Assembly (NCBI GenBank): GCA_027257055.1
Contig: JAPVLO010000572.1
Location: 310,001 to 374,000 of the forward strand
Origin: Cephalopachus bancanus
Taxonomy: Eukaryota > Chordata > Mammalia > Primates > Tarsiidae
DNA: 64,000 nt
Reading direction: 5' to 3'
Below, one piece after another: positions 56,520-64,000 of the stretch. Every line of letters begins with the position of its first letter. Position 1 is the stretch's first letter. Below the pieces are notes generated by a model. It saw nothing but the letters and a program-made list of their open reading frames with translations, did no database searches and was not told where the DNA came from. The position numbers were made by a program, and so were the translations under genes.

Positions 56520-57321
56520 ATTCAGTGTGTAAAGGAGCAGCCCCAAATGTGTGTATTCCCTGTGAGAGGGTAGATGCCAAAGGGAAACAAAGAAGGCGTG
56601 TGCTCATCTTCCCCAAAACTTACCAATGTGGTGTGGAAAAAGACATGATCTGACATGAGACTATAGAGGTTTTGGCAGTAGCCAGTGGTTTGGCCATCAG
56701 CAACTGTCAGGGGCTTGGGGGAAATGGATTGGAAGATCAGCGACAAGGAGCAGAGGCATGTGAAGGACACGAGTGAAGATTTTGCGTCATGTGTTAATGC
56801 CTGCCTGAAGCATCCACCACAGAAGTGCTGAATAAAACAGACAAAATTCGTCGACTGGTTGTTAGCCAGCCTTTGCCATTGCTAACCCTGGGTCTGGCAT
56901 GATGGGCACGTGAGCAGACTGGCTATGGTGGCAGAAATGGAGGCTCTATGTTGACCAAAAGCATGGGCTCCTGCTTCCCAGGGCCAGTCTGGCAACTGCT
57001 GCCTCTCAGTGTTCAAATTGTCAGCTATATAGACAAACACTGGGGTCCCCAGGAGAAACTGTTTCTCAAGGAGGCCAGCTTGACGGTCCCTTCCATCCAA
57101 GGAGGGCCGGTGGTTCATCCTCACCGGGATAGATACTTGTTCCAGATATGGGTTTGCCTTTCTTGTCTACAGCCTCAGCTAGCACGGTCTTCTGGAGGTT
57201 TTTGGAAAGCCTGATCCACAGATGCAAAATGCCACCCAACACAGCCTCTGACCAAGGGATCCGCTTTACAAGGAGGGAGATGTGGCAGTGGGCTCACTTC
57301 CTGTCTGAATGGCACAGTCAT
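56520..57321 (+). pseudogene. ERVL-type endogenous retrovirus pol remnant (integrase)
   Basis: The right half (about 56930-57320) reads like the integrase core region of eutherian ERVL elements. The evidence is an aspartate-containing ASDQG motif around 57250-57265, followed by a QWAH stretch, and upstream text such as ATGGGTTTGCCTTTCTTG. Stops and frameshifts break it, and no env or LTR of its own is evident nearby. The left half is a weaker assignment. Non-functional old copy. Confidence 0.65.
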
Positions 57322-57420
57322 GGCTGGTCTGAGTGCAGTGTTGTTCACAAATTATTGATCACAACCAGTAATAGTTATCTTTGCTCCTTTTCCACTCACA
57401 ATTTCACTTGACTAGTCTTA
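57322..57420 (+). pseudogene. RNY3P: Y3 RNA retropseudogene
   Basis: GGCTGGTCTGAGTGCAGTG ... ATTGATCACAACCAGTAATAG ... TTCACTTGACTAGTCTT follows the Y3 RNA gene along its full length of about 100 nt, with scattered substitutions. It is followed by an A-rich tail (57421-57466) that has degraded to GAAAG repeats, so it was retroposed rather than being the source gene. Y RNAs bind Ro60 and are transcribed by polymerase III. This copy sits in or beside the ERVL remnant and lacks upstream promoter evidence. Confidence 0.88.
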
Positions 57421-57546
57421 AACAAAAAAAAAAAAGAAAGAAAGACAGAAAGAAAGAAAAAGAAAATAATGCAGGTTTTCCATTTTTCACTTGGCACTGC
57501 CTGAGTAGATATTGTACAGTTTTCACATTTTGATTTTCTTATATGC

Positions 57547-58295
57547 TGTTATAGACTGAATTGTGAGTCCCCTAAAATACAAATGTTGGAGTCCTAACCC
57601 GCATACCTCAGAATGTGTCTATGTTTAGAGATAGAACCTTTAAAAAGGCAACGAATATAAAATGAGGCCATATTGGTGGACCCTAAGCCAAGATGACTGT
57701 TGTCCTTGTAAGAAGAGTTTAGGACACAGACGCTCACAGAGGAAAGACCACGGGAAGACTCAGGGAGAAGGTGGCCATCTACAAGCCTGTGAGAGAAGTC
57801 TCGGAATGAAATCAACCCCACTGACCATCCCTGCCGTCATCTATCCCCTCCCCCCCACCTTTTTTTAAACAAAGGCAGACTGCTACATGTAGCATCTTGT
57901 TTGGGTCTTTCGGGAGTTTCTGGAAGCATGACTACAACATTTCACTAGTAGACCTTAAGAGCTGGTTTGACGGTTCTAGCCGGGGAGCATAGCTACTCTT
58001 ATGCCCTTGACCGAAGAACAGTACTCTTCTATGAGGGAAGGACGTTCTCTTTTGACAGAGTGAGCAACTTCAGAAGGCATGCATGGAGCAATGAAGGAGG
58101 AAAGGGACACCCACCTATCCAGTCAGATCAGCCAAATAAGCCCTGGTGACCATCGGGGCGACACGTCACAGCAAGGACGCCCTCACGTCCTTGATCTCAG
58201 ACTCCCAACCTCCAGAACTGTGAGAAAATACATTTCTGTTGTTTAAGCCACCCAGCCTGTGGTATTTGGTATGGCAGTCCTTGCAAACTAACACG
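57547..58295 (+). repeat. MLT1 LTR (ERVL-MaLR) interrupted by a 7SK pseudogene
   Basis: Left block 57547-57858 (TATAGACTGAATTGTGAGTCCCC, CCTCAGAATGTGTCTATG, GATGACTGTTGTCCTTGTAAGAAG, CTCAGGGAGAAGGTGGCCATC). Right block 58191-58295 (TTGATCTCAGACTCCCAACCTCC, AGAACTGTGAGAAAATACATTTC, TTTAAGCCACCCAGCCTGTGG). The order and tail are those of MLT1. Confidence 0.85.
57859..58190 (-). pseudogene. RN7SKP: Full-length 7SK snRNA retropseudogene
   Basis: On the minus strand the segment begins GGACGTGAGGGCG, passes AGGGTTTATTTGGCTGATCTG-type, GGTGTCCCTTTCC, TCGGTCAAGGGCATAAGAG and GCTCCCCGGCTAGAACCGTC words and ends GCAGTCTGCCTTTGTTT. These are in the order of 7SK RNA over about 330 nt, the whole gene. 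A short A7 follows at the 3' end. By eye roughly 15-20 percent of sites differ from 7SK, so it is old. 7SK RNA normally holds P-TEFb with HEXIM and LARP7; this copy lacks the external polymerase III promoter. It was inserted into an MLT1 LTR. Confidence 0.9.
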
Positions 58296-58309
58296 TGCTA
58301 ACTTAATAA

Positions 58310-58505
58310 TCACTAGCCTTTGTAGTTGGCTTTACAGTTTACAAAGCGCTCTGGTTGCATGTCTTATTTGAATGTCATCAATCCTCTAAGGTGGTTGGTA
58401 GGATGTTAATGTTTCCATCCAGGAAACCGAGGATATGGGAAACCCTAACATCACAGAGTAAATGACAAAATCAGGTTTGAATCCAAGTGTTCTGTCTCTA
58501 GCTCC
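58310..58505 (+). repeat. MIR SINE
   Basis: TTTACAGTTTACAAAGCGCTC, GAATGTCATCAATCCTCTAAGG, CCAGGAAACCGAGGATATGGG, AATGACAAAATCAGGTTTGAATCC. Confidence 0.7.
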
Positions 58506-58539
58506 TCTCCACCAAGTGGGGCCTCCTCTGTTTAAAAAC

Positions 58540-58890
58540 CACCTGTGTCTTTCCATTGCTCACTCCAGATGGCATGCCAGGTCCCTTGCATGCAGGTGTA
58601 CCCTCGCTTTTTCAGTTCCCTCAACTGTCTTCCAACCCCTGCTTTATCAGTATGGAATTCCTCACCACTCTTTGAACATCAGTGTAGCTTGCTTCTGTCT
58701 CTGCCATCGTGTGAGCTGTTTCTCCAGTTGCAATGCCTTCAGTGCTTTGCAACTTGGCAAATGACTAGGCATCCTTCAGAATCCACCTCCACATCGCCTT
58801 CCCTGAGAGCCCTCCTGACTTTCTCCCTTCTGGGCTCCCATATTTGGTATACATGTCTACAACCGCATTTACCTCATGAAATTGGGGAGC
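58540..58890 (+). mobile_element. Possible L2 fragment
   Basis: ATCCTTCAGAATCCACCTCCACATCGCC, TTCCCTGAGAGCCCTCCTGAC, CTCCCATATTTGGTATACATG resemble the L2 ORF2 end and 3' UTR. Frames over it are shadows. Confidence 0.5.
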
Positions 58891-58894
58891 AAAT

Positions 58895-58967
58895 CAACAG
58901 AGCAGAAAGGATCAGGGTTTTGGAGCCAGGCACACGCAGGGTCAAGTTCCAACTCTGCTGTGTCATT
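58895..58967 (-). repeat. Possible MIR fragment
   Basis: GGATCAGGGTTTTGGAGCCAGGCACACGCAGGG, CAAGTTCCAACTCTGC resembles antisense MIR. Cut by the following Alus. Confidence 0.5.
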
Positions 58968-59264
58968 TTATTTTATTTTATTTGAGTTGGAGTCTCATTC
59001 TGTCACCCAAGGCTGGAGTGCAGTGGTACGCTCACAGCCACTGCAGCCTTGACCTCCTGGGCTCAGGTGATCCTTCTGCCTCAGCCTTCCAAGTAACTGG
59101 AACTACAGGCATGCACCACCATGCCCAGCTAATTTTTTGATTTATTGTAGAGATCAGGTCTCACCAAGTTGCCTAGGCTGGTCTTGAACCCATGGGCTCA
59201 GAGAATCCTCTCACCTCAGTCTCCCAGAGTGCTGGGGTTATAGGCATGAGCCACTGCACCTGGC
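58968..59264 (-). mobile_element. Alu, left member of a tandem
   Basis: Antisense dimer with a (TTTTA)n tail. CTCTGCTGTGT lies before it (58953-58963) but recurs only after the second Alu (59562-59572). Confidence 0.93.
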
Positions 59265-59274
59265 ATATATATAT

Positions 59275-59561
59275 TTTTTGAGTCAGAGTCTCCCTTTGGC
59301 ATCCAGGCTGGAGTGCAGTGGCACAATCATGGCTATCACAACCTCAACCTGCTGGGCTCAGGCAATCCTTCCATCTCAGCCTTCCAAGTAACTGGAACCA
59401 CAGGTGTGCACTGCCACACCCGGCTAATATTTTTGATTTATTGTAGAGATGAGGTCTCACCAAGTTACCCAGACTGGTCTTGAACCCCTGGGCTAAGGCA
59501 ATCCTCTTGCTTCAGCCTCCCAAAGGGCTGGGATTACAGGTTTGAGCCACTGCGCTCGGCC
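59275..59561 (-). mobile_element. Alu, right member of a tandem
   Basis: Antisense dimer (TTTTTTGAGTCAGAGTCTCCC to GAGCCACTGCGCTCGGCC) separated from the first by ATATATATA only. Confidence 0.93.
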
Positions 59562-59572
59562 CTCTGCTGTGT

Positions 59573-59700
59573 TTTATTCAGTCAAATAGCTTTTACTGAG
59601 CACGAATTCCACTAAAGGCACTGAGACCTGTTTCACGGATACAAAGGTGACAAAACTGTCCTCACCTGAGAGATTGCAAGCCTAATGCAATTCAGCTGAG
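59573..59700 (-). mobile_element. L2-like 3' fragment
   Basis: TTATTCAGTCAAATAGCTTTTACTGAGCACG, AAAGGCACTGAGACC, ACAAAACTGTCCTCACCTGAG resemble antisense L2. Confidence 0.45.
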
Positions 59701-59759
59701 GATTCAGACCAACAGTAAGTTAAAATGTTGTGAGCCAAGTACACTGCACAAAGGAGAGT

Positions 59760-59898
59760 GAGAGCAAGGCAAAATAACTCCCTCAGCCTCAGTCTCCCCA
59801 TCTGTGAATCTTCAGGGCTGGCGGTAGGATTAATCATGAGAGCTAGCATACATCCATCACCCAGTAAAGTGCCTGACATTAAGTACCAAATAGTATTA
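59760..59898 (-). repeat. MIR fragment
   Basis: AACTCCCTCAGCCTCAGTCTCCCCATCTGTG, GGTAGGATTAATCATGAGAGC, GTAAAGTGCCTGACATTAAG. Confidence 0.65.
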
Positions 59899-59997
59899 TG
59901 TTGTGGTTATTTCTTTTCTCTTTCTTTCTTTTTTTTTTTTTTTGGTTGGTGACTTCCATTGTTTGGGCACCAAGGTCTGTGTGTTGTGGTTATTTCT
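59899..59997 (-). pseudogene. Tiny retroposed insertion with poly(A) and duplicated flanks
   Basis: TGTTGTGGTTATTTCT is repeated perfectly at 59899-59914 and 59982-59997. Between them the minus strand reads a 38-base body (starting CACAGACCTTGGTGCCC and ending GTCACCAACC) plus a 29-base A-rich tail. I cannot identify the source RNA. Confidence 0.85.
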
Positions 59998-60009
59998 ATG
60001 TTTCTGTCT

Positions 60010-60105
60010 CTCCCGCTTGACCATGGAAGCTTTCTGGAGGACTAGAAACAGGTTTACTCATCTTTGTTTCATTAATGTTTATTGAATGAGGTAATGAGTG
60101 CATGG
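60010..60105 (+). mobile_element. L2 LINE 3' tail
   Basis: GGAAGCTTTCTGGAGGACTAG, GTTTACTCATCTTTGTTTCATTAATG, TTTATTGAATGAGGTAATGAG. Confidence 0.5.
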
Positions 60106-62024
60106 GGGACTGAAAATATGTTTCAGGATCTCATCTATTCTAAGATCAAACTAAGAAAATTAAGAAAGGAGCCAAAGGGAGTGTAGCAACCCTAAAAAAC
60201 TCTTCAAACTTCTCAAACCATTCCTCTTTTTAATTAGTAGAACATATGGGGCTTGGTGTACGTCTCCTGAGTTATCAGAAATGACCAAACCTGCTACCTT
60301 AAAAATCTCAGAGAGCAACAGATTTGGGAGGGGTGGATTTTGATATTTAAAAAAAGGAGTAATAAGTGTAGGTCAGACCAAGTATAAATCCACATCTCGT
60401 GGTCTTTTTCCCATCAGCAATTAGCAGTACTTTTTTTTTCTTTATAAATGATTTAAAATATATCCTAACTGAGAAGCTGGTCAGCGATGCAAGGCTGGGA
60501 GATCATGGTGTCCGAAACCCTTTTTCTTTGCCCCTCGTGGCAATCCCTAAGGGGAATCCTGGGAACATGGTGAAAAACACTGCTTTAATAAATTCTTTAA
60601 ATATCATGTATATAAATGAAGCTTCTGGGTCTTCATGACAACCATTCTTTTAGCATCAAAAAATGATTGTGTGATAATACACATCGGTCTTCAAGGTCAG
60701 ACTCTCCTGTAACAATCCCAAGTTATTAACTGTGAGGGTAATTAAATGGTAATTTAAGCACATTTTAAATAGCTTAACACATCTTTGTCCAGTGAAACAC
60801 TCCTAGAGGAGATGCCATGCCTCTGGATTAATCTTCAGGGTCTCAGCTGTCTGTGCAACCTGAATTTATGCTCCAAATCACCAAATCCAGATTCTACTTC
60901 CTACCACTCCATCGATCTCCTTCCGTTTGTATGCAGTTTCTGCAAAGCAGGTGGTCTGTAGCTTGCAACTGACAACACTTACCAGCTGTTAAATTTACAC
61001 ATCGCTCTAATTTAAATGCTTAATTGCTCTCAGTACACTCAGTTTACAGCTCATAAACCCTTCCCAGATGGCCCCTAAACCTCTTTGCCTATGATAGATT
61101 CTAAAGTTAAATGAACCATGGTGTCCCTTGGTAGAAAATGAAATATCTGAATAATCTTATACTATTTGAATGTTTATAATTATTTGTTAGAACAAAATTA
61201 ACATCTGAGAGTTTTATTTAAGTAAGCTTGGAGAGAAATTAAAGTTTCAACAACTGTCATGTCTTCTACTAGTCCCTTAACATATGTGGTTTTTGAAACT
61301 GGAACATGAGAAAGGTGCCTGCCCTTATATTTATGTAGTGTCCAGGATGACCAGGACAGGGAATAAAGGAAATATTAAATATTTTGTGGACAATGACTAT
61401 ATCATGACAAACTATCCCAATGTCAATGGCGTCTAACAGAGATAAAGAATACAGGCACTCCAGTGGGAGAATCTGGGAAGGCCCGTCTTTCTACCTGCCC
61501 CCTACCTGGGAAATTCAATGCTGATTTTGAAAGAGCTCATCGCATTCAACTCCACCCTTTTGAGGATGCTGAGCCCCAGAAAGTTCAAACGCTTGCCCAG
61601 CTAGTGAGCAATGGGGGCAAAGGAGGCATCTCAGACCCTTGCCTTGGGGAAGGGGAGGGGCGCAGCATCTTGATTATGTGACTGCCCAGCCTCTGTGGTC
61701 TCCTAGTTTGTGGCTATCGGCTTCAGAAGGGAGAAAAGGCAGAAAACCAGTGAGCTTGTCTTCAACCTTGCACAAGACACAAAAAATAGGTTTTTATTCA
61801 ATCAATGATACATATCCAGGTGCTTTCTGCTTTAAGCCAAACCACATATGAAAATTGAGATTTTCACTAGGCCAAATTACAGAGTGCTTCTTGGCTTAAT
61901 TAAAAAGGATTCACTATTGGATTCCCTTAAATATCTCTAACACCCCAAGTGAATTTTTAAGTTGGCTTATGCCAGGCTCAAGGACACATTTACTATGTAA
62001 ATTCAGGTATTTATGCATTTAGAC
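60106..62024. other. Mostly unique AT-rich DNA
   Basis: No gene supported. A weak MIR-like piece lies at about 61560-61650 (GAGGATGCTGAGCCCCAG, AAACGCTTGCCCAGC, TAGTGAGCAATGGGGGC). Frames at 61463-61851 cover it without a domain. Confidence 0.45.
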
Positions 62025-62170
62025 TGATTAGCAAGTGTTTATAAAGTACCTGACTCTATGCCAGGTGCCATATAATTTTTAAAGTGATAAGTGCCATACA
62101 AGCCGTGATCCCTGTGAATTAGCAGCTTGTATCTTAGTGTGAGCCCAGGACGAGTGAAACAACTTGAAAA
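62025..62170 (-). mobile_element. L2 LINE 3' fragment
   Basis: TTTATAAAGTACCTGACTCTATGCCAGGTGCC, GTGATCCCTGTGAATTAGCAGC fit the antisense L2 3' end. Confidence 0.5.
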
Positions 62171-62517
62171 CAAAACAGTATATAATGAAGTGTTAAATTG
62201 TACAATATGGAAGATCTATAGGTTATGTATAATAAAGAAAAAAAATAAGTGAAAGACTTTTTGAAATTTAAGCATGTCTGAACTAATTTATTTGTGCTTT
62301 TCTGCCTATTCCTGGGCTAGCAGGTGGAAACAGGCTAAAAGCAGCGGAGGTGAGAAACTGTCATCAGGCAAGTTTGTGAGAGCTTTCACGCCCTCTCGTG
62401 GTAAGTTGTAGGAAATACTATCCGTCTGCACTTCCGTTGTTCTGTAACACTTTTTGATACCAAAAGCAGTGGGGAAGATTTTAATTTAAACTTATTTTTC
62501 AAAGTTTTCTTTGAATA

Positions 62518-62812
62518 GGCCAGGCGCGGTGGCTCACGCCTATAATCACAGTGCTTTGGGAGGCTGAGGTGGGAGGATTGCTTGAGGCCAGGAGTTTAGG
62601 ACTGACCTAGGCAACATAGTGTGATCCCGTCTCTACAAAACATAGAAACATTAGCCAGTTGTGATGGCATGTGCCTGCAGTCCCAGCAACTTGGGAGACT
62701 AAGGCAGGAGGATCACTTGAGCCCCAGAGTCCAAGTTACAGTGAGCTGTCACTGTGCTACTGCACTCCAGCCTGGGTGACTGAGTGAGACCTTGTCTAAA
62801 AACACACACTTA
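62518..62812 (+). mobile_element. Old Alu (J-like)
   Basis: Sense dimer (GGCCAGGCGCGGTGGCTCACGCC ... GTCTAAAAACACACAC). TTTTCTTTGA before and TTTCCTTTGA after mark the target site. It lacks all young diagnostics. Confidence 0.92.
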
Positions 62813-62849
62813 GACTCCACAAAGTTTCCTTTGATAAACAGGCTGAGTA

Positions 62850-63075
62850 GTGGTACTGGTTAAGCCCCAAATCTCTGGAGCTAGACGGCCTCAATTCAAA
62901 TACCAGCTTTGCCACTTACTAGCTGTCTGAGCCTGGGCAAGTGTTCTCTGTGTGTAAAACAGAAATAATAATAGTACCTTCTTCATAACATTATAATGAG
63001 GATTTACTGAGCTAATATTTGAAAAGCAGCCAGAATAGTGCCTACCACATAGTAAACATAATATAAATGTTTGCT
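62850..63075 (-). repeat. MIR SINE
   Basis: CTCTGGAGCTAGACGGCCTCAATTC, TTGCCACTTACTAGCTG, GAGCCTGGGCAAGTG, AAACAGAAATAATAATAGTACC, GAATAGTGCCTACCACATAG. Best-preserved MIR in the window. Confidence 0.9.
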
Positions 63076-63529
63076 AATAAATTAGAACAAGTTACCATCA
63101 AGAGCATTCTTATATTTAGGTTATACTGACGATATTTTCCATTTTTGCCAGATTGGAGAAACTAACTTCTCTGGGCCTTACATCATTTAACAATAAACAA
63201 CGATGTGTCGGCATATTTTTTTAAAATAGATTTTATTTCCTAGAACAATTTTAGATTTACAGAAAAATTGAGACAATAGTAGAGACTTCCCACACACCCT
63301 GAAGTCAGTCTCTCCTATTACTGCCATCTTACATGATATATGCTTACAAACCACAAGCCAATACTTATCATCATTAACTAAAGTCCATAGTTCATTCAGA
63401 TATCCTTGGTTTTCACCCAATGTCTTTTTACTGCCACCCAGGATACCATATTACATTTAATAGTCTTATCTCCTTGGGCTCCTCCCAGCTGTGATTGCCA
63501 GACTTGCCTTGTTTTGATGAACTTGGCAG

Positions 63530-63618
63530 GTTTTTTTTTTTAATTTTAAAGATGTGGGGTACAACTCAGGATTAGGTGTGTAAGCGGTCATTGTGCAGGT
63601 GAAATTTTGGCCTCCTGT
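63530..63618 (-). mobile_element. L1 3' tail half of an Alu-L1 chimera
   Basis: Antisense poly(A) then AATTTTAAAGATGTGGGGTAC ... GGTGTGTAAGCGGTCATTG, the last ~85 bases of the local L1 3' UTR. It joins an Alu tail at 63619. Confidence 0.9.
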
Positions 63619-63925
63619 TTTTTGTTTTGTTTTTTCCTTTTTGAGTTGAAGTCTCACTCTGTTGCCCAGGCTGGAGTGCAGTGGCATGATCATGGCTCAC
63701 CACAGCCTCGACCACCTGGGCTCGGGTGATCCTTCTGCCTCTGCCTCCTGAGTAGCTGGAACTACAGATGTGCACCACCACACCCACCTAATTTTTTAAC
63801 TTTTTGTAGAGAGAAGGTCTTGCTATGTTGTTCAGGCTTATCTTGTACTCCTGAACTCAAGTAATCCTCTTGCCTCGGCCTCCCAAATTGTTAGAATTAC
63901 AAGCTGAGCCACCACGCCCGGCCGG
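63619..63925 (-). mobile_element. Alu half of an Alu-L1 chimera
   Basis: Antisense full-length Alu (TTTTTTGTTTTGTTTTTTCC tail to GCCACCACGCCCGGCC). Its 5' end abuts ACTTGACAG (63926-63934), the partner of ACTTGGCAG (63521-63529) on the far side of the L1 tail. Confidence 0.92.
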
Positions 63926-64000
63926 ACTTGACAGTTTTAAGGAGTATTGGTCAGGTGTTTCACCGAATGTTTCTCAATTGGAATTTAATGTTTTTCTCAG

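Larger units (their letters stand above)
63225..64000 (-). mobile_element. Ancient L1M 3' end hosting a chimeric insertion
   Basis: Antisense L1M text 63225-63529 (TTTAGATTTACAGAAAAATTGAGAC, CTTGCCTTGTTTTGATGAAC) continues at 63935-64000 (GGAGTATTGGTCAGGTG, GAATGTTTCTCAATTGG) after the composite insertion, and runs off the window. Confidence 0.75.

Noticed and set aside
57148..57411. Possible functional retroviral integrase
   Set aside because: Only a frameshifted ERVL fragment; the frame runs into the Y3 pseudogene, and most of the element is absent.
57967..58149. 60-codon frame as a small protein
   Set aside because: It is inside the 7SK pseudogene.

Overview
The window reads as nuclear DNA of a primate, probably a tarsier. 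It holds about 55 dimeric or monomeric 7SL-derived Alu elements, L1 LINEs, and an ancient eutherian repeat layer (MIR, L2, MER20, MER2, Tigger, hAT MITEs, MLT1, ERVL). The young Alus are neither anthropoid AluS/AluY nor the usual lemur/loris type: they carry an ATTGCCTGAGCCC block, a CTCTACAATAAATC linker and GGATCGCCGGAGCCCAGCAGG in the right arm. The young L1 copies share their own 3' UTR. Tarsier is an inference by elimination, not a database result.

Only one protein-coding signal can be supported: a CpG-rich promoter at about 9.6-10.7 kb (CCAAT box, YY1-like, ZNF143-like and GC-box motifs) with a probable first coding exon at 10616. That exon encodes a short acid-free Ala/Ser/Arg-rich leader resembling a mitochondrial presequence. 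I could not name the gene and found no further exon on either strand, so most of 10.7-64 kb is either its first intron or intergenic. Other short reading frames fall in repeats or look like chance.

Layout. 1-9.6 kb: ancient L1/L2, a tandem Alu pair, a nested L1 and a hAT MITE. 9.6-10.7 kb: promoter and exon 1. 10.7-16.2 kb: Alus and minus-strand L1. 16.3-17.4 kb: a Tigger-class relic. 17.4-25.3 kb: MIR, L2, nested L1/Alu and a 1.4 kb young L1. 25.3-32 kb: Alu, MIR, L1 and L2. 33.2-36 kb: a young L1 inside an older L1. 36-44.5 kb: repeat-poorer DNA with MER2 and MER20. 44.6-50 kb: Alu-in-Alu, MIR, L2 and L1. 50.2-50.5 kb: a 50-bp tandem array. 50.6-56 kb: Alus. 56.5-58.3 kb: ERVL pol remnant, a Y3 RNA pseudogene, and an MLT1 LTR holding a full-length 7SK pseudogene. 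58.3-64 kb: MIR/L2, an Alu tandem and an Alu-L1 chimera.

The main interest is in how sequences were inserted. There is an Alu/L1 fusion inside one target-site duplication, three very small L1-machinery-like insertions, a 69-bp patch in the Tigger relic that perfectly matches a nearby L1 in inverted orientation, two Alu tandems sharing flanks, a 50-bp palindrome-bearing minisatellite, and Alu subfamilies whose A and B boxes look tRNA-like. I found no CRISPR array, operon, prokaryotic system or intact viral gene. All subfamily names and boundaries were judged by eye.
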